Source of the DNA: Diploptera punctata
Lineage: Eukaryota > Arthropoda > Insecta > Blattodea > Blaberidae
Assembly (NCBI GenBank): GCA_030220185.1
Contig: JASPKZ010010186.1
Coordinates: forward strand, 1-64,000
Length of the DNA: 64,000 nucleotides
Reading direction: 5' to 3'
Shown here: positions 22,388 through 33,757 of the stretch, one piece after another
Position numbering within the stretch: the first letter of the stretch is position 1
Layout: the number at the start of each line of letters is the position of its first letter
The notes under the pieces: generated by a model
What the model saw: only the letters and a program-made list of their open reading frames with translations
What the model was told of the DNA's origin: nothing
The model's database searches: none
Program-made: the position numbers and the translations under genes

Positions 22388-22709
22388 ACTGCCAGACAGA
22401 GCCTGGACGTTGTTATTAGAGGCTTCTAAGACGCCGCTCCAATCACCCAAAACTAAAAACAGTTCTCTGCCAATAATGTCTTGGCATTATAATTGACGTA
22501 TAAAATGACGTTTCCATGTCAACTCCACGTGGATATAATTATCTTAATAGTGTTGTAACTTTTGTCTTTTGCGGTATTATATAATATAGTGCGTTATTGT
22601 CAGTGATTAACACGTGACAACGCCGCTTGATATGCTAATACTATCCGTGCAAAATAGACCTACTTACCACAAAGCAAATCGCCTGTGAAACTAAAATACC
22701 GAGTCCACT
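22289..22709. mobile_element. Candidate MITE with about 30-bp terminal inverted repeats
   Basis: AGTGGACTCGGTATTTTAG at 22289 is repeated inverted at the right end (22680-22709), with one indel across 30 bp. The interior is non-coding and includes a (TA)n run at 22355-22383. A target duplication could not be settled. Confidence 0.6.
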
Positions 22710-22787
22710 ATATGTGGAGCAATGATTGAATTTACGTTAAGAAGACAGTTCACTGCGCATGATTCAGATTAAGCCGCGCTTACTTTG

Positions 22788-22838
22788 CATGCGTTTTCGT
22801 ACGAAATTCGGTCTCGGGAACACGTACGAAAACGCATG
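22788..22838. repeat. Perfect 16-bp inverted repeat, 19-nt spacer
   Basis: CATGCGTTTTCGTACG (22788-22803) and its exact reverse complement (22823-22838). It could form a strong hairpin or cruciform and may be the end of another inverted-repeat element. Confidence 0.85.
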
Positions 22839-23019
22839 AACGGTTCCGATTCTTCACACAAGATGCGAGTTATTTGTACGTTTACGCACGTATAGTTCCG
22901 ACGTCCGAAATAAATCCCAACTTGTTAGGATATTTTACTAAGTTCGTACGTTTAATACATAAAATGGACATCGAAACATTTATTAATTCGGTTTTTGGAC
23001 ACGAATGTTTGTGGGATCA

Positions 23020-24045
23020 AAGCGAGGTTACGGCGCAAAAAGTGGACATCTGAATTTCGAGATAATTTTGGTTTTAAAATGAAGCTTAGGACCACTAAAC
23101 ATGAAAACACAAAAAAAAAAAAAAAAAAAAATTGCCGACCATCCAGAAACAAAGCAGTAAAATAACATTTTATAAGCACTACAAAATACACATTTCACTA
23201 GTTTACTGTACGAGTCATTCCCTTTGCGATATAAGTTGGTATTAAAATGAAGCTTAGGATCACCAAAGATGAAACACAAGAAAATCTGCAGATCATCACT
23301 AAAGAAACTAGGTTAGAGTAATAGTTTCTTATACATAATTAGGTTAGCTTTTAGTTTCTTACACATATAGTATAATTTATTTATATACGTGTAATTTAAT
23401 ATTGTCTAAATGTCATTCTATTCATTACTTTCACAGGTTAGAGTAATTTAAATAAGGTAAGCTTTTAGGTAATATTACACATGTATTCTAATAAATTATA
23501 TTACAAATTTCGAAGATTATATTATAAAAAAATGGCATCTATTTATTGAATATTTTGTAAGGGCTCATTTTCCGTTGTTCATTTTCGAGACATACATATG
23601 ATGATGCATCGATTATCGACAATTGATTCAGTTAAACAATTTTTTCTTAAGAAACTCTATGTGAGGATGTGATTTTTATTAAATTTCAAACTCTTTGCTA
23701 TGTATTTTGGGAATATAGCATTTGGAAATACAGCAGTGCACTTTTATTACAATAAAATATTTATTCTATTTTCGCATCTCTATTGAAGAAAACATGTTTT
23801 CACCCTGGACTAACATCTGAATATCAAATCTGACACCACAATCACAACGGCAGCCACTTACTTCAGGTAATATAAGGAATAGTGCTTTATAAATTGCTAT
23901 TTTACAGCTTTGTTTCTGGATGGTCCGCAAATTTGTTTCATGTTTTTATCTTCGACGTTCCTAAGCTTCATTTTAAAACCAAAATTATCTCGAAATTCTG
24001 ATGTCCACTTTTTGCGCCGTACCCCAAATCGATTCAACTTCTCAT
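23020..24045. repeat. Fold-back repeat with MADF-like coding arms
   Basis: About 160 bp at 23020-23180 reappears inverted at 23885-24045. A third, direct, partial copy is at 23229-23325. The arms encode KKWTSEFRDNFGFKMKLR-like sequence. The left arm is preceded by an ATG frame MDIETFINSVFGHECLWDQS at about 22964-23023, which resembles the start of a MADF domain (a DNA-binding domain found in insect proteins and some Harbinger-type elements). All frames are broken. A poly-A run of about 20 nt sits at 23109-23130. Confidence 0.5.
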
Positions 24046-24089
24046 TTACGTGACCATCAACGTAGAACATGGAAAAAAATACCAAGAAT

Positions 24090-25450
24090 TAAAAAATCTG
24101 GTAAATTTAATCATACATTTATTTATGAATCACTACGATACATAGATTATATGAAGTATTGTTTATAATTGTTATTGCGAGAAGAATACATCCGTGATAT
24201 GAGCTCTCGTTGCGCTTCTATTTTTTCCTAAGTCATGAATCTGTTTCTATTATCAAGAAACAAATTATTGATTGCACAACAAAGAGCTATGGCAAACTCT
24301 GCTAATTTCATGACACGGATAATTTCGTTATATTTTTCTTTCGTTTGTAAAGAAGTTGTACTAGCAAGAAAAACATTTCTTTCTGTTTTGTAGATGGCAG
24401 AAAGTTTACTTTATTGCTCTGTTTTCATATTTGTTTATAACAGCGTTCGTCGGGTGTATTTTTATGTTAACTTGTAGATGAAGTGTTTTCATTCATGTTA
24501 GCAGTTGTTAAATATAATACTTGTCTGGGTTTGAAGAAAATTTTGAGTAGATATTCTTCGACAATAAACGTGAATGGATACAATGTCGAAAATGTGATCT
24601 CTGGTTCCATGCTCTTATAAAATTAATAGAAATTAAATCAAGTTATATTGAATTGCACAATAAAACTTTCAATGTTGAAAAATGTCAAGAGTTGACTGTT
24701 TATAAATGGGATATCAATTGCATTGGATGTACGAGTAACATGGAGAGTGACTAAAATGTTTGTTACGAATTTACTCTAATATTATCACGAATTTACCCGA
24801 GTTCTTCAAACCTCCAAGAAAAAAATGTCGTATTGGTAATAAAATAAAATATATATTCTACAACACAACATATAGCTATATTTCTTTCATAGATCCTTAA
24901 CTTTAATATTCCTAAGATTCTAACCAGACATTTTTATAATATTAAGGTATAATAGTCTAAAACCTTAGTATCACAAAATTAGTCGAGTTTGCTACATCAC
25001 AAACTCGACCGCACAGTACCTTCCTGACTAAAAAAAACGTAACCAGTGTGTGCACTCAATTCGTACGTTAACGTGCAATTCAAATTCGTATCCAAAGAGT
25101 GCACGGCCTTATGGTGAAAACAAACACTCCGACATAGCAGGAGATAAATCTAAAGTTGTGAAGAATATTGGAAATCCTGTTGTGCACTTTAATCGGCAGG
25201 CTGTAGTTCGCACTACCTGTAAAAATTCTAACTATAGGCCCTACATTAACTGAAATTTCGAAATCGCTTATAGAAGGGGAATTTGGGCGCCGTGGAAGCT
25301 AGCACAATATTTAATTACTCACTTAAACACGACTGCAATAAATAATCATAAAATGATATATTAAAAATATTTAGCCCCGGAATTTAATTATCTTTAACTC
25401 ATTTTATTCGTAAATATGGAAAAAAAAGTGGGACTATTTCCTATCATGAA
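24090..25450. other. No assigned gene
   Basis: AT-rich sequence. The minus strand at about 24240-24340 has a short protein-like frame (RVMKLAEFAIALCCAIN), possibly part of the same element as the MADF-like arms. A 9-bp perfect hairpin (GTCGAGTTT/AAACTCGAC) lies at 24982-25009. Confidence 0.35.
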
Positions 25451-25454
25451 AAGC

Positions 25455-25795
25455 ATGAACACTAAAAAGACAACATGAAAGCAGAATAACGGCTTGTGAA
25501 ATGAGATTCATGCGCAGAACAGCGGGTTACACCAGATGGGATCGGAAAAGGAACACCGATATCTTAAAAGAATTGAAGACTACGCCAATTTTGGAATATA
25601 TTAAACAGTACCAACTAAATTGGAAACAGCATCTAGAAAGAATGAGTTCAAATCGGATCACCAAAGCTGTTTATAATTATATACCAAGAGGACGAAGATC
25701 TCTGGGCCGTCCTATGAAACGCTGGAGGGAAAATTTTCTATAGGATCGTAACAGGCCTTGGCCTAATACTTAGAAGGAAGAAGAAGAAGACCACT
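25455..25795 (+). pseudogene. LINE B 3' end with (GAA)n tail
   Basis: One frame carries MRFMRRTAGYTRWDRKRN, LNWKQHLERMSSNRITKAV and RRSLGRPMKRWRENFL, then GGATCGTAACAGGCC and an AAGAAGAAGAAG tail. It is the same family as 3060-3380 and 10440-10830. Confidence 0.75.
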
Positions 25796-26483
25796 CTGGT
25801 TGAAACAGTTATTCTATGAACCAGCGATAAGCACAGTAATGACCAGCGACAACCACGTTAATAACCTGAGATAACAACACTAATAACCAGCGATAAACAC
25901 AGCATCTCCGTCAATAATAAATTATTTATGCCCGAATTTAACTCGTAAAATACAAACAAATGCACATATTTAACCGCGTAAAAAAAGTCGTTTCGTGGGA
26001 TTCACCTAGGTTAGAGTAATTTAATTAGTTTGGTGTTAGCTTTTAGGTTCGTTACATTTTAAATGTGCCTAAATACGTAAAAACATATCTCTTTCTATGG
26101 AAATTCAAAATGGCTACGGTTACAATGTAAAAACACATTTCCACTCGTAAATTCCACAATACATTAACATACTTTCACGATAGTAATTTTCCGGGGACAA
26201 ATGTTACTAATATCACTTAGTAATGGAATAAATTGCATTAAAATCGTCTTAAGTTCCGTAAGGAAACATTTCGTTATGTATACCCTTAGACAAAAAAAAA
26301 ACGTCATCTCTTGATTCTAAAAAAGAGTCATCTCTTGATTCTATCAACCGATCGGGGAACTTCGTGAGCACTCGCAGAAGCCTTATTCACATTAACACGT
26401 TTTCAGTAATTCTACTGTGTTGTTTGCTAGTTAACGCAGTGCGCACTCAAGTAACATAAAATAGAGAGCTTGCCTTTGTGTGT

Positions 26484-26553
26484 TTCCGTGGTCGAGAGGT
26501 TTAACACACAACATTTGCGTTCGTAACCTCACGGGTTCGATTCCGGTTCTACT
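26484..26553 (+). other. tRNA-derived sequence (SINE head or pseudo-tRNA)
   Basis: An A-box-like CGTGGTCGAGAGGTTTAA and a B box GGGTTCGATTCC are correctly spaced, but no acceptable anticodon stem or acceptor stem forms. 25796-26483 shows nothing else recognisable. Confidence 0.45.
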
Positions 26554-26732
26554 TTTTTTAAAATGAATGTTAGGATAACATTTCGCCCGTAATATAGTTT
26601 CATATTTAATTTTATATTTGAGTTTTATGGCTTTACTGCACACACAAAACACACAAATGAAAATATTCTAATAATTAAATGAATAAAGAAAATAATATCT
26701 TCTAAAATAAAAAACTTTAACAAAAAGAACAT

Positions 26733-26980
26733 CAATATCGGGTGTATGAATCCTCAGCATCTACTGCCGCCCTCAATCTGCGGGATATTGATGCAATCAA
26801 ATTTCTACAGGCACGTGGACGATCGGCTAGAGCATCCCAGGCGTCTTAAATTTGTGCCCATAAGCCATCTTTCGTTTTTCGTGCATCTGAAGGCCAATTA
26901 GAATTCCTCTCTATTTTCATCTTGGCCCATACATTTTCGATTGGATTCAACCTGGTGAACAGCGAAATTTGATTTGCCTT
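26733..26980 (-). pseudogene. Tc1-like transposase C-terminus
   Basis: The minus strand reads LNPIENVWAKMKIERNSNWP, then LWAQI-stop-DAWDALADRPR and SISRRLRAAVDAEDS. It contains the region of the third catalytic residue of Tc1-like transposases. The upstream part and both ends are missing or unrecognised. Confidence 0.65.
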
Positions 26981-27039
26981 CTCCTTTAGCAATGAAATAA
27001 AATTTCGCTAAACACATTTCAGAAAGCGGCCACAGTTTT

Positions 27040-27290
27040 AACAATATCGATAATAACAATGTCAATTATACACAGAGAAAACAACAGACACAAAATTAAC
27101 ATTTTACAAGAAATCGAAATTATCAAGAAGGCCAAGAATACAACCATTCTCAACGAAAATGTGCCTAATAAGCAAATCCCTCTATTAGACATACATTTAA
27201 TTCAATACTACTACAACGACTCCAGAAGATGAAACATGCATCGAAAGACCTGGAGTGAAATCAACGAAAATTTTAGATAGTTGAGGAAGA
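27040..27290 (+). pseudogene. Possible Penelope-like element C-terminal remnant
   Basis: A frame reading NILQEIEIIKKAKNTTILN and IPLLD resembles the tail of Penelope-like GIY-YIG proteins. Downstream, CCAGAAGATG...CATCGAAAGACC near 27220-27255 recalls a degenerate hammerhead layout. Both are weak. Confidence 0.35.
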
Positions 27291-27302
27291 CGGTAGTATA
27301 CA

Positions 27303-27776
27303 ACATAAAAATAAATAATAGTTTAAACAAACTGAAACAACATGCTTCATTAGAAAACCGAACTAAAAATAAAGAAATAATTTTTTACCCAAAATGCTTG
27401 GGATAAAATTAAAGTGGTCAACAAAAAAAATATCTGCAACACATCTAAAATAAAACTAGAGTTATGTACAAAAAAATAATTTTAATATCAAAAGCGTGGG
27501 GTGCTCTATATCAATTAATATATTTGATAATAAACAGATATTGGTAAAAGTAAAGTCTCTAAGAAGAAAACGTAAAATCCATAAAAAGCACCCCACGCTT
27601 TTGATGGTAATTTTTTTTTGTAGATAACTCTAGTTTTGTTCTAGATGTGTTGGAGATGATTTTTTTTTTACCTTAATTTTTTCCCCCAAGTGTGTTGAAA
27701 ATTAAAATTATTTTTAATTTTTTAGTTCGGTGTTCTAATAAAGCGTGTTGTTTTAGTATTTTAAACTATTATTTAT
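27303..27776. repeat. Long imperfect hairpin (arms about 200 bp, 81-nt loop)
   Basis: The left arm 27303-27505 and right arm 27587-27776 are inverted copies. The innermost 18 bp (TCAAAAGCGTGGGGTGCT and its complement) are perfect. The arms belong to the 3' part of repeat F. Confidence 0.8.
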
Positions 27777-28260
27777 TTTTTATTTTAATTTGGTTTTTGT
27801 AATAAAGCGTGTTGTTTCAGTTTTTAAAATTATTATTTATTATTTTAATTTTTAGTTTAATTGATTGTCATAAACCGGAATCCCATGAAAATTTAATTGC
27901 TTAATACTTTTCTAAAAAAACATCCGGCCCGGATTTGAACCAGCGACCTATTGATTGGTGAAATTATATACCACTACAGTCCACCGCTCTACTAACTGAG
28001 CTCTTACAATGATTGGCTAAAAAGTCGATAAGTCCGCAACCTATTATACCGGTTTTTATTTTTTTGATTTTCCGATGATTCTGGCCAGGATTTTAGAAAA
28101 ACAAATTATGAAATTATTGTATTGTCATGGGTCCTTTATAAGTATACAAAGTTTCAAGTCGATCCAATGTTTTTAAGTGGGTGAAAATCGTGTTCAAAGA
28201 TTCCGTTACATAGATACAGGTCCGTTACGTATACAGCTAATATAAAGCGTGTAAAAATAT
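27590..28260 (-). repeat. tRNA-Tyr-headed repeat F, copy 2
   Basis: The inverted homologue of 1090-1789, including the AT-rich flank, the tRNA-Tyr block and the CAACACGCT-type tandem units (27720-27850). Its 3' part forms the right arm of the hairpin at 27303-27776. Confidence 0.65.
27922..28009 (-). pseudogene. tRNA-Tyr(GUA)-like sequence with intron, copy 2
   Basis: On the minus strand it has GAGCTCAGTTAGTAGAGC, CTGTAG with an 18-nt intron of the same length as copy 1, and the T-arm TTCAAATCCGG. The acceptor stem is again not closed. Confidence 0.65.
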
Positions 28261-28397
28261 ATAATGTAACATTGTTATAATCTCAACGGTATAAGAAATT
28301 ATGAACTTAAAAAGTATAGATTAATTCAAATGTCCAAATAAAATTTATTTAATTCATAAAACGTTTTATTACAAATATCACGAAAAAAAAATTCGTA

Positions 28398-28471
28398 ATT
28401 GAAGACGCGAACCTGCGATCTTCATTAACAGAAACTGTCACCGCATGCTTTACCGCTGAGCTATCGGGACA
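28398..28471 (-). other. tRNA-derived sequence
   Basis: The minus strand has TAGCTCAGCGGTAAAGC (A-box region) and GCAGGTTCGCGTC (B-box region). The anticodon arm does not fold convincingly, so a SINE head or pseudo-tRNA is more likely than a working gene. Confidence 0.45.
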
Positions 28472-28825
28472 CGTTGAAGAGTCTTCAGTTCATGCCACAT
28501 AACACAGTAGCTCAGGGACTGCACAATTATGACTAGTTTCCTAGTTTGAACCCAGCGCTGTGCCGAGTATGACTTAGAAGAAATGTGCGTTCAAGAGATG
28601 ACTCATTTTTTGTCGGTTTTACAACCCCACCAGAATTTGTTAAACGCTGTGTTGTTATTTGCTCCAACATAAAGCCCCGAATTGATTGTAGAACGCAATA
28701 AATATCAGCGTTGACAAGTGCATACAACACGTAGAATAATAAGTAAAAATAAAGTAAAAATTGAACTCTTTATAGGAACTAGTGTTCGCCAAGTGGTCGA
28801 AATTCGACCATAGTCAGGCATTTTT

Positions 28826-29420
28826 ATTCCTCACAAATTATGTATAATTAAATTGGAGTGTAACTGATGATGCGGGTGATAATATTCTAAATTAGCACCC
28901 AGAATCTTGAGGAATATGGGTAGCTACAATAATTGGGGGCTCGATTGAGAAAACAAACTATAACGGTTGATGGATCCGACATGCTGACCACATATCATCC
29001 CTACACGCAGCAGGATGGTCGTCTACCTCTCTGATTAACACATTTAGATATATTGGTAAACTATAGTTTAAATGGGAGCTTTGGCCCTGGATTTTAGTGC
29101 CTTGCAGTTAAAAACGGCAGGTATGTTTTTACCTTACAAAATGTGTATATTTATGTTGGAGTGTAATTAATGAACCGGGTGATAGTATTCTAAATTAACA
29201 CTCAAAATCGTGAGGAATTTGGGTAGCTGCAATAAGTTGGGGCTCCAGATTGAGAAAGCAAGCTATAACGCCTAATGGACCCGACATGCTGACCACATAT
29301 CCCTACACTGGCAGGATGATCGTCTACCTGTATGATTAACACACGTAGATGCATTACTTCTCTATAGTTTAAATGGGAGCTGAGGCGCTGGCTTTTTGTA
29401 CCTTGCAGTAAAAAAACTCC
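28826..29420 (+). repeat. Two tandem copies of a SINE2-tail-containing unit (about 300 bp)
   Basis: Each unit contains GAGGAATNTGGGTAGCT, then GACATGCTGACCACATATC, TGATTAACACA and a TATAGTTTAAATGGGAGCT end, at about 28826-29110 and 29125-29420. A third diverged end lies at 51090-51160. Confidence 0.65.
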
Positions 29421-29571
29421 AAATATTTTAATGGAAATGACCTTAGTACATCACATGCTTCTCTGGAAGAAATTTAACTCTTGCACCATGGAGATTTTAC
29501 ATACAATCTGCATTGCAGCAAAAAAAAAAAAAAAAAGGCAGAACTAACTGTTTCCAATATATTTTTATTAA

Positions 29572-30322
29572 CTATTTAACTCATGCCCCAAATGGGAGTC
29601 AATGACCAATCACGTTACAATGATTTTTTATTTACAACCAATCACAGTCGTGTTACGCCTAGAATTTACCAACTAAAGTTTATCATAATAAAGAAAGCAC
29701 CTCCTTTTTAACATTGTGAATAGGTCATACCATTATTTTGCAGTGACTGACTCACTAAGAAATACGGCTACCAGGTTGTATATATAGTGCATGAATGTCA
29801 ACACATAGCATATGCGGGAGTTAATATAAAAACATTTGTAGCAATTGATTATACCACAAAAAAAATAAACCACTGTTTGCACTTTCTTAAATTTATTTTT
29901 TCCCAGGTAATAACATTCCAGAAAAATATAATTGTCATATTTACATCATAGGACATCAGAAATGAATTAATATACAGTTTGATGTGTTTCATTTTTTCTC
30001 CACTAGAGTGCATTCTTACAGTATTGCGTTCCTTTAGCAATAAATAATATGATCTGGTTGCAGTGACGAACAAAAGAAGCAAATGAAGCGTACCAATCGT
30101 TTCTCATTTGTTTTCAAACATTGCCGTTTACATTAAATATATAAATATTTTAAAATAACTATATTTAAATAATGATTTGTGAGTAAACAGCTTAATTGTA
30201 TTCGTTAAATAGTCTTAACAAATGCCACTCTTGATTTCCAAATTATCTAGATAAATTCATTCCTCACTTCGTGACTCGTGAATTTATCGATAATTTGGAT
30301 ATCACTCGTGGCATTACTTATG
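29572..30322 (-). repeat. Repeat R, full-length copy 1
   Basis: About 750 bp, matching 56638-57393 and the split copies 31968-35755 and 60658-61602. One end (30225-30315) is an imperfect palindrome of about 90 bp (TGCCACTCTTGATTTCC ... inverted). Reading inward from the other end there are two CCAAT boxes (29604, 29635) and a TGTATATATAG TATA-like box (29777). No long frame is conserved. Confidence 0.75.
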
Positions 30323-30555
30323 ATAACACTAAAGCTCGTCAACATTTAAATTAAGTCATTATTTCACGTACTAAAGAAATCGGTTGACAAATAGATGAGA
30401 AAATGGTACTTAACTGTTTTGTCTTTGCCTATTTATATATAAATGTTTACTGTTTTATTAGAACCAATATTTTCCGAGATGGACTAATTTGCTTTGTTAT
30501 ATCATCATACTATGGTTATTTCTATGTGAATACAAGTAATTAATTCGTGTATGTT

Positions 30556-31704
30556 TACTTTGTTCAAACTTGTTCAAAACGGAATCCGCATGGGACCAAC
30601 TTTTTTCCACATTAGACAAAACTCCGCATTAGAAGAACAAAACAAATGAACCAGTTTTAGATTATAGAGTACCGTATATGTCTTTTTCCGTGCATTGGAT
30701 TAATTATAGAACGCGCAAAAAAAAATCCATTTCGTCAGCGTCAGTTGTCTTTTAGGCGCGTATCCTGAAATTAAAGTATATCGTTTCTTTTTCCATTCAC
30801 TAACCATACTTTCGTCCACTTCCTTTGATTCCCCGCAAATTTCATTCCACACTACACTGTATCGACTTTTAAAACTATACAGCCAACCGGAAGATGCCTT
30901 GAAATAGTTAGATGTAACAACAGTTAGAGCTTGTCTTTAGAGCATGGGTCAGGAAATTTGTTGATTTTTTGATCGTGCTCTTGTAAAACACTCCCACACT
31001 ACTTCGTAGATTTCTTCATTTATTTTATTTATTTATTTTATTTCCTCTTAGTTTGATCATTTCCTTGCATCCATTCATTAATTATTTTTTCTTTGTGTTT
31101 TAATGTTTCATAAACTTGGGTTTTTCCACATTTAAATTTAGTCATTATTTCACGTACTGAGTTTGTTTTTCTTTATCTTCAATCACTTTCACTTTCTCGT
31201 TTAATGACAATGATGCATACGATTTAGCCATATTTATTCAGAAAATACAGAACGCTACCTGTGAAAGATACGTACACAATCGGTCTCAGATTTTAAACTA
31301 ATTTAAGATTTTACGGTACAGTGGTTATTTGTAAGACAGGTGTCACATGCCAAATATTTGTTAAACGAACTTGTATTTCGCATAATGGGTGTGCAGTGAG
31401 AAAATTTCAGTTACAGGTAGAAAATCTACTTCACCAGGTGGCAGGAATCATCCCTTATTATTATTTCGCCTAACGGGAATTCAATGGAGTGGAAACTAAT
31501 TTATTTTTCTCTAAGTCTTTCCGCCTTATAGACATTTTTTCATGAATCCTGTAGATATATCTTTTCGTTTCCGTGTTGGATATATTCCGTTTTATACAAA
31601 ATAAATACAAGTAAAATTACTATTATTTCGTCGGGACCATTAAATTTGTTCACATTGGACAGATTTCTGCATTATTCACGTTCCGGATTAAACAAGTTTT
31701 ACTG
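30556..31704 (-). mobile_element. pogo/Tigger-like DNA transposon relic
   Basis: The ends share an inverted AAACTTGTTYAA...CGGAA motif; the right end reads AACAAGTTTTACTG followed by TA, the TA-flanked CAGTA-type terminus of pogo-like elements. The interior is a broken CENP-B-like transposase on the minus strand. Confidence 0.6.
30640..31231 (-). pseudogene. pogo/Tigger-like transposase, N-terminal half
   Basis: The start ATG is at 31229-31231 (MAKSYASLSLNEKVKVIED). A 1-nt frameshift follows; then a psq-type HTH, VREIMTKFKCGKTQVYETLK, and after more frame changes FRLAGWF-like and ADEMDFFFARS near 30690-30715. The last aligns with the first catalytic motif (ADETGL) of Tigger transposases, altered here. 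The remainder of the catalytic domain is missing, so the gene is dead and shortened. Confidence 0.6.
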
Positions 31705-31967
31705 TATTAAAATGAAGTGACGGTGTTCACCACTGAATGTTTGCATTCATAACATATCAACTGAACAAGCAGGGATTGACAGTGTACAGCATGCAGTGAA
31801 GGTCACGCGTGATCTCTCTGCGCACTACTGCACTCCTGAATTAGTCCTCTGCTTCTCATCTCAGCGCATTTTCTTTCACTTAGATCGTGGTCTTCCTCTT
31901 TTTGTTCTCCCAGGATGTTGCCGTTTGAAGATCTTTGATCATCTACCATCTCTCATTTTCATCACAT

Positions 31968-32079
31968 ATCATAAGTAATGCCAGGAGTGATTTCCAAATT
32001 ATCGATAAATTCACGACTCACTTCGTGAATTTATCTAGAGAATTTGGAAATCAAGAGTGGCATTTGGTAGGACTATTTA
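31968..32079 (+). repeat. Repeat R copy 2, left part (hairpin end)
   Basis: It contains the about 90-bp palindromic end of R (31975-32065). The rest of the copy continues at 35239-35755 beyond LINE A. Confidence 0.75.
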
Positions 32080-32101
32080 CTTACTTACTTACTCACTGGC
32101 A

Positions 32102-33757
32102 CTATCGAACCCGTAGGTTCATGGCCGCACGGACATAAGCTCTCCATACATCCCTATCCTGAGCTAATGCTTTCCAATCATTCCCTGTATAATTTACTTC
32201 CCTCAAATCATAGTTAATGTTATTCTCCCACCTCATTCTTGGTCTACCAACTGGGCGTTTTCCCTCTGGCTTTCCTACAAGAAGCTTCCATGCAAGTCTT
32301 TCATTCCCCATACGTGCAACATGTCCTGCCCATCGCAGTCTACGAGACTTAACTGTTCTTATTATATCTGGCTTCCTATAAAGACCATGTAGTTCATTGT
32401 TATGTAGTCTTCTCCATTCACCTGTCTGTTCATCTCTCTTTGGTCCAAAAATTTTCCTAAGTACTTTATTCTCAAATACTTGTAATCTCCTTTCCTCCCT
32501 TAAAGTAAGAGTCCATGTTTCGCACCCATATAATATAACTGGTAGAATAATAGTTTTATATATTTTCAGTTTAACGTTTTTTGAAAGGAGTTGGGACATC
32601 AAGAGTCTCTGCAATGCATAATAGCACGCATTTCCAGAATTGAGCCTATGTTTAATTTCTTTGTGCATCTCATTCCTATTTGTGATTATTGTTCCTAGGT
32701 ATTTGAATTCAGCCACTTCCTCAAAATTTCCCTCATTTGTCATTAGCTGTCCATTTCCATTATATAATGAATTTCTACGTGTGACCATATATTTAGTTTT
32801 ATTGATATTTACTTCCAGTCCTAATTTCTTAGTGTTACTCAATAGTGTGTGCGTGTTGTCCTTTAGTATCTCCTCGCTATCGGCCAATAGTACTACATCA
32901 TCAGCATAAACTAACAGCTTATTAATACCATTGAGTTGTAAGCCTTCCTCATTCTCTAAAGATTTAATGGCATGCTCTAGTACAAAATTAAATAGTAGAG
33001 GAGATAGTGCATCTCCTTGCTTCAACCCATTCTGGATTTCAAAAGTGTCCGAAAACTGTTTGCCTACACGCACCCTACTCTTTGTGCCATTTAGACACAT
33101 TCGTATAAGTCTAACTAACTTTTTAGGAATTCCGAACTCCAGCAGGATACTATATAACTTCTCCCTCTTAATTGAATCATATGCTTTTTTGAAGTCTACA
33201 TATAGTTGATGTACAGTACCATTATATTCCCATTTCTTTTCTAAAATCTGTCTTATACTAAAAATCTGATCTGTTGTAGACCTGTTTCTTCTAAATGCAC
33301 ATTGATGATCTCCTAGAATGTCATCAATATAGGGAGTAAGTCTGCTTACTAATATATTTGTTAGAATTTTGTACGAAGTTGAAAGTAATGAGATGCCCCT
33401 GTAGTTGTTGCAATCAGTTTTATCTCCTTTCTTATAAATTGGTACGATAATTGATTCCTTCCATTCATCTGGAAGAGCTTCTTTTTCCCAAATCATACTA
33501 AGCAACCAGCGTATCTTGTCCATCAATTTTTCTCCCCCTGATTTTATCAGTTCTGCTGGGATCTCATCTGAACCTGATGCTTTATACATCTTCAATTTTT
33601 CAATCGCCATTTCAACCTCTAATGCACTTGGCTCTGCGACTAGCATTTCTGCTGTCTGTAAATTATCCTCCTCAATGTCCTGTTCTGTATGTACATTTAA
33701 TAGCTGATTAAAGTAACTTTTCCATCTATTTAATATACTCCTCGAATCTGCAATCAT
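32102..33757 (-). pseudogene. LINE A reverse transcriptase, intact 551-codon frame of a disabled gene
   Basis: The frame is open from MIADSRSILNRWKSYF through all RT blocks: VPIYKKGDKTDCNNYRG, DHQCAFRRNRSTTDQ, YVDFKKAYDS, GLKQGDALSPLLFN, VYADDVVLLADSEE, then PVILYGCETWTLTLREERR and RRLRWAGHVARM to LRVR. All catalytic residues needed for RT are visible. It lacks its own endonuclease because the upstream frame is broken, and the M used here is internal to the true ORF. It is the best-preserved RT in the window. Confidence 0.9.

Noticed and set aside
29849..30082. 77-codon frame in repeat R
   Set aside because: Not conserved in the other R copies; it overlaps non-coding R sequence.
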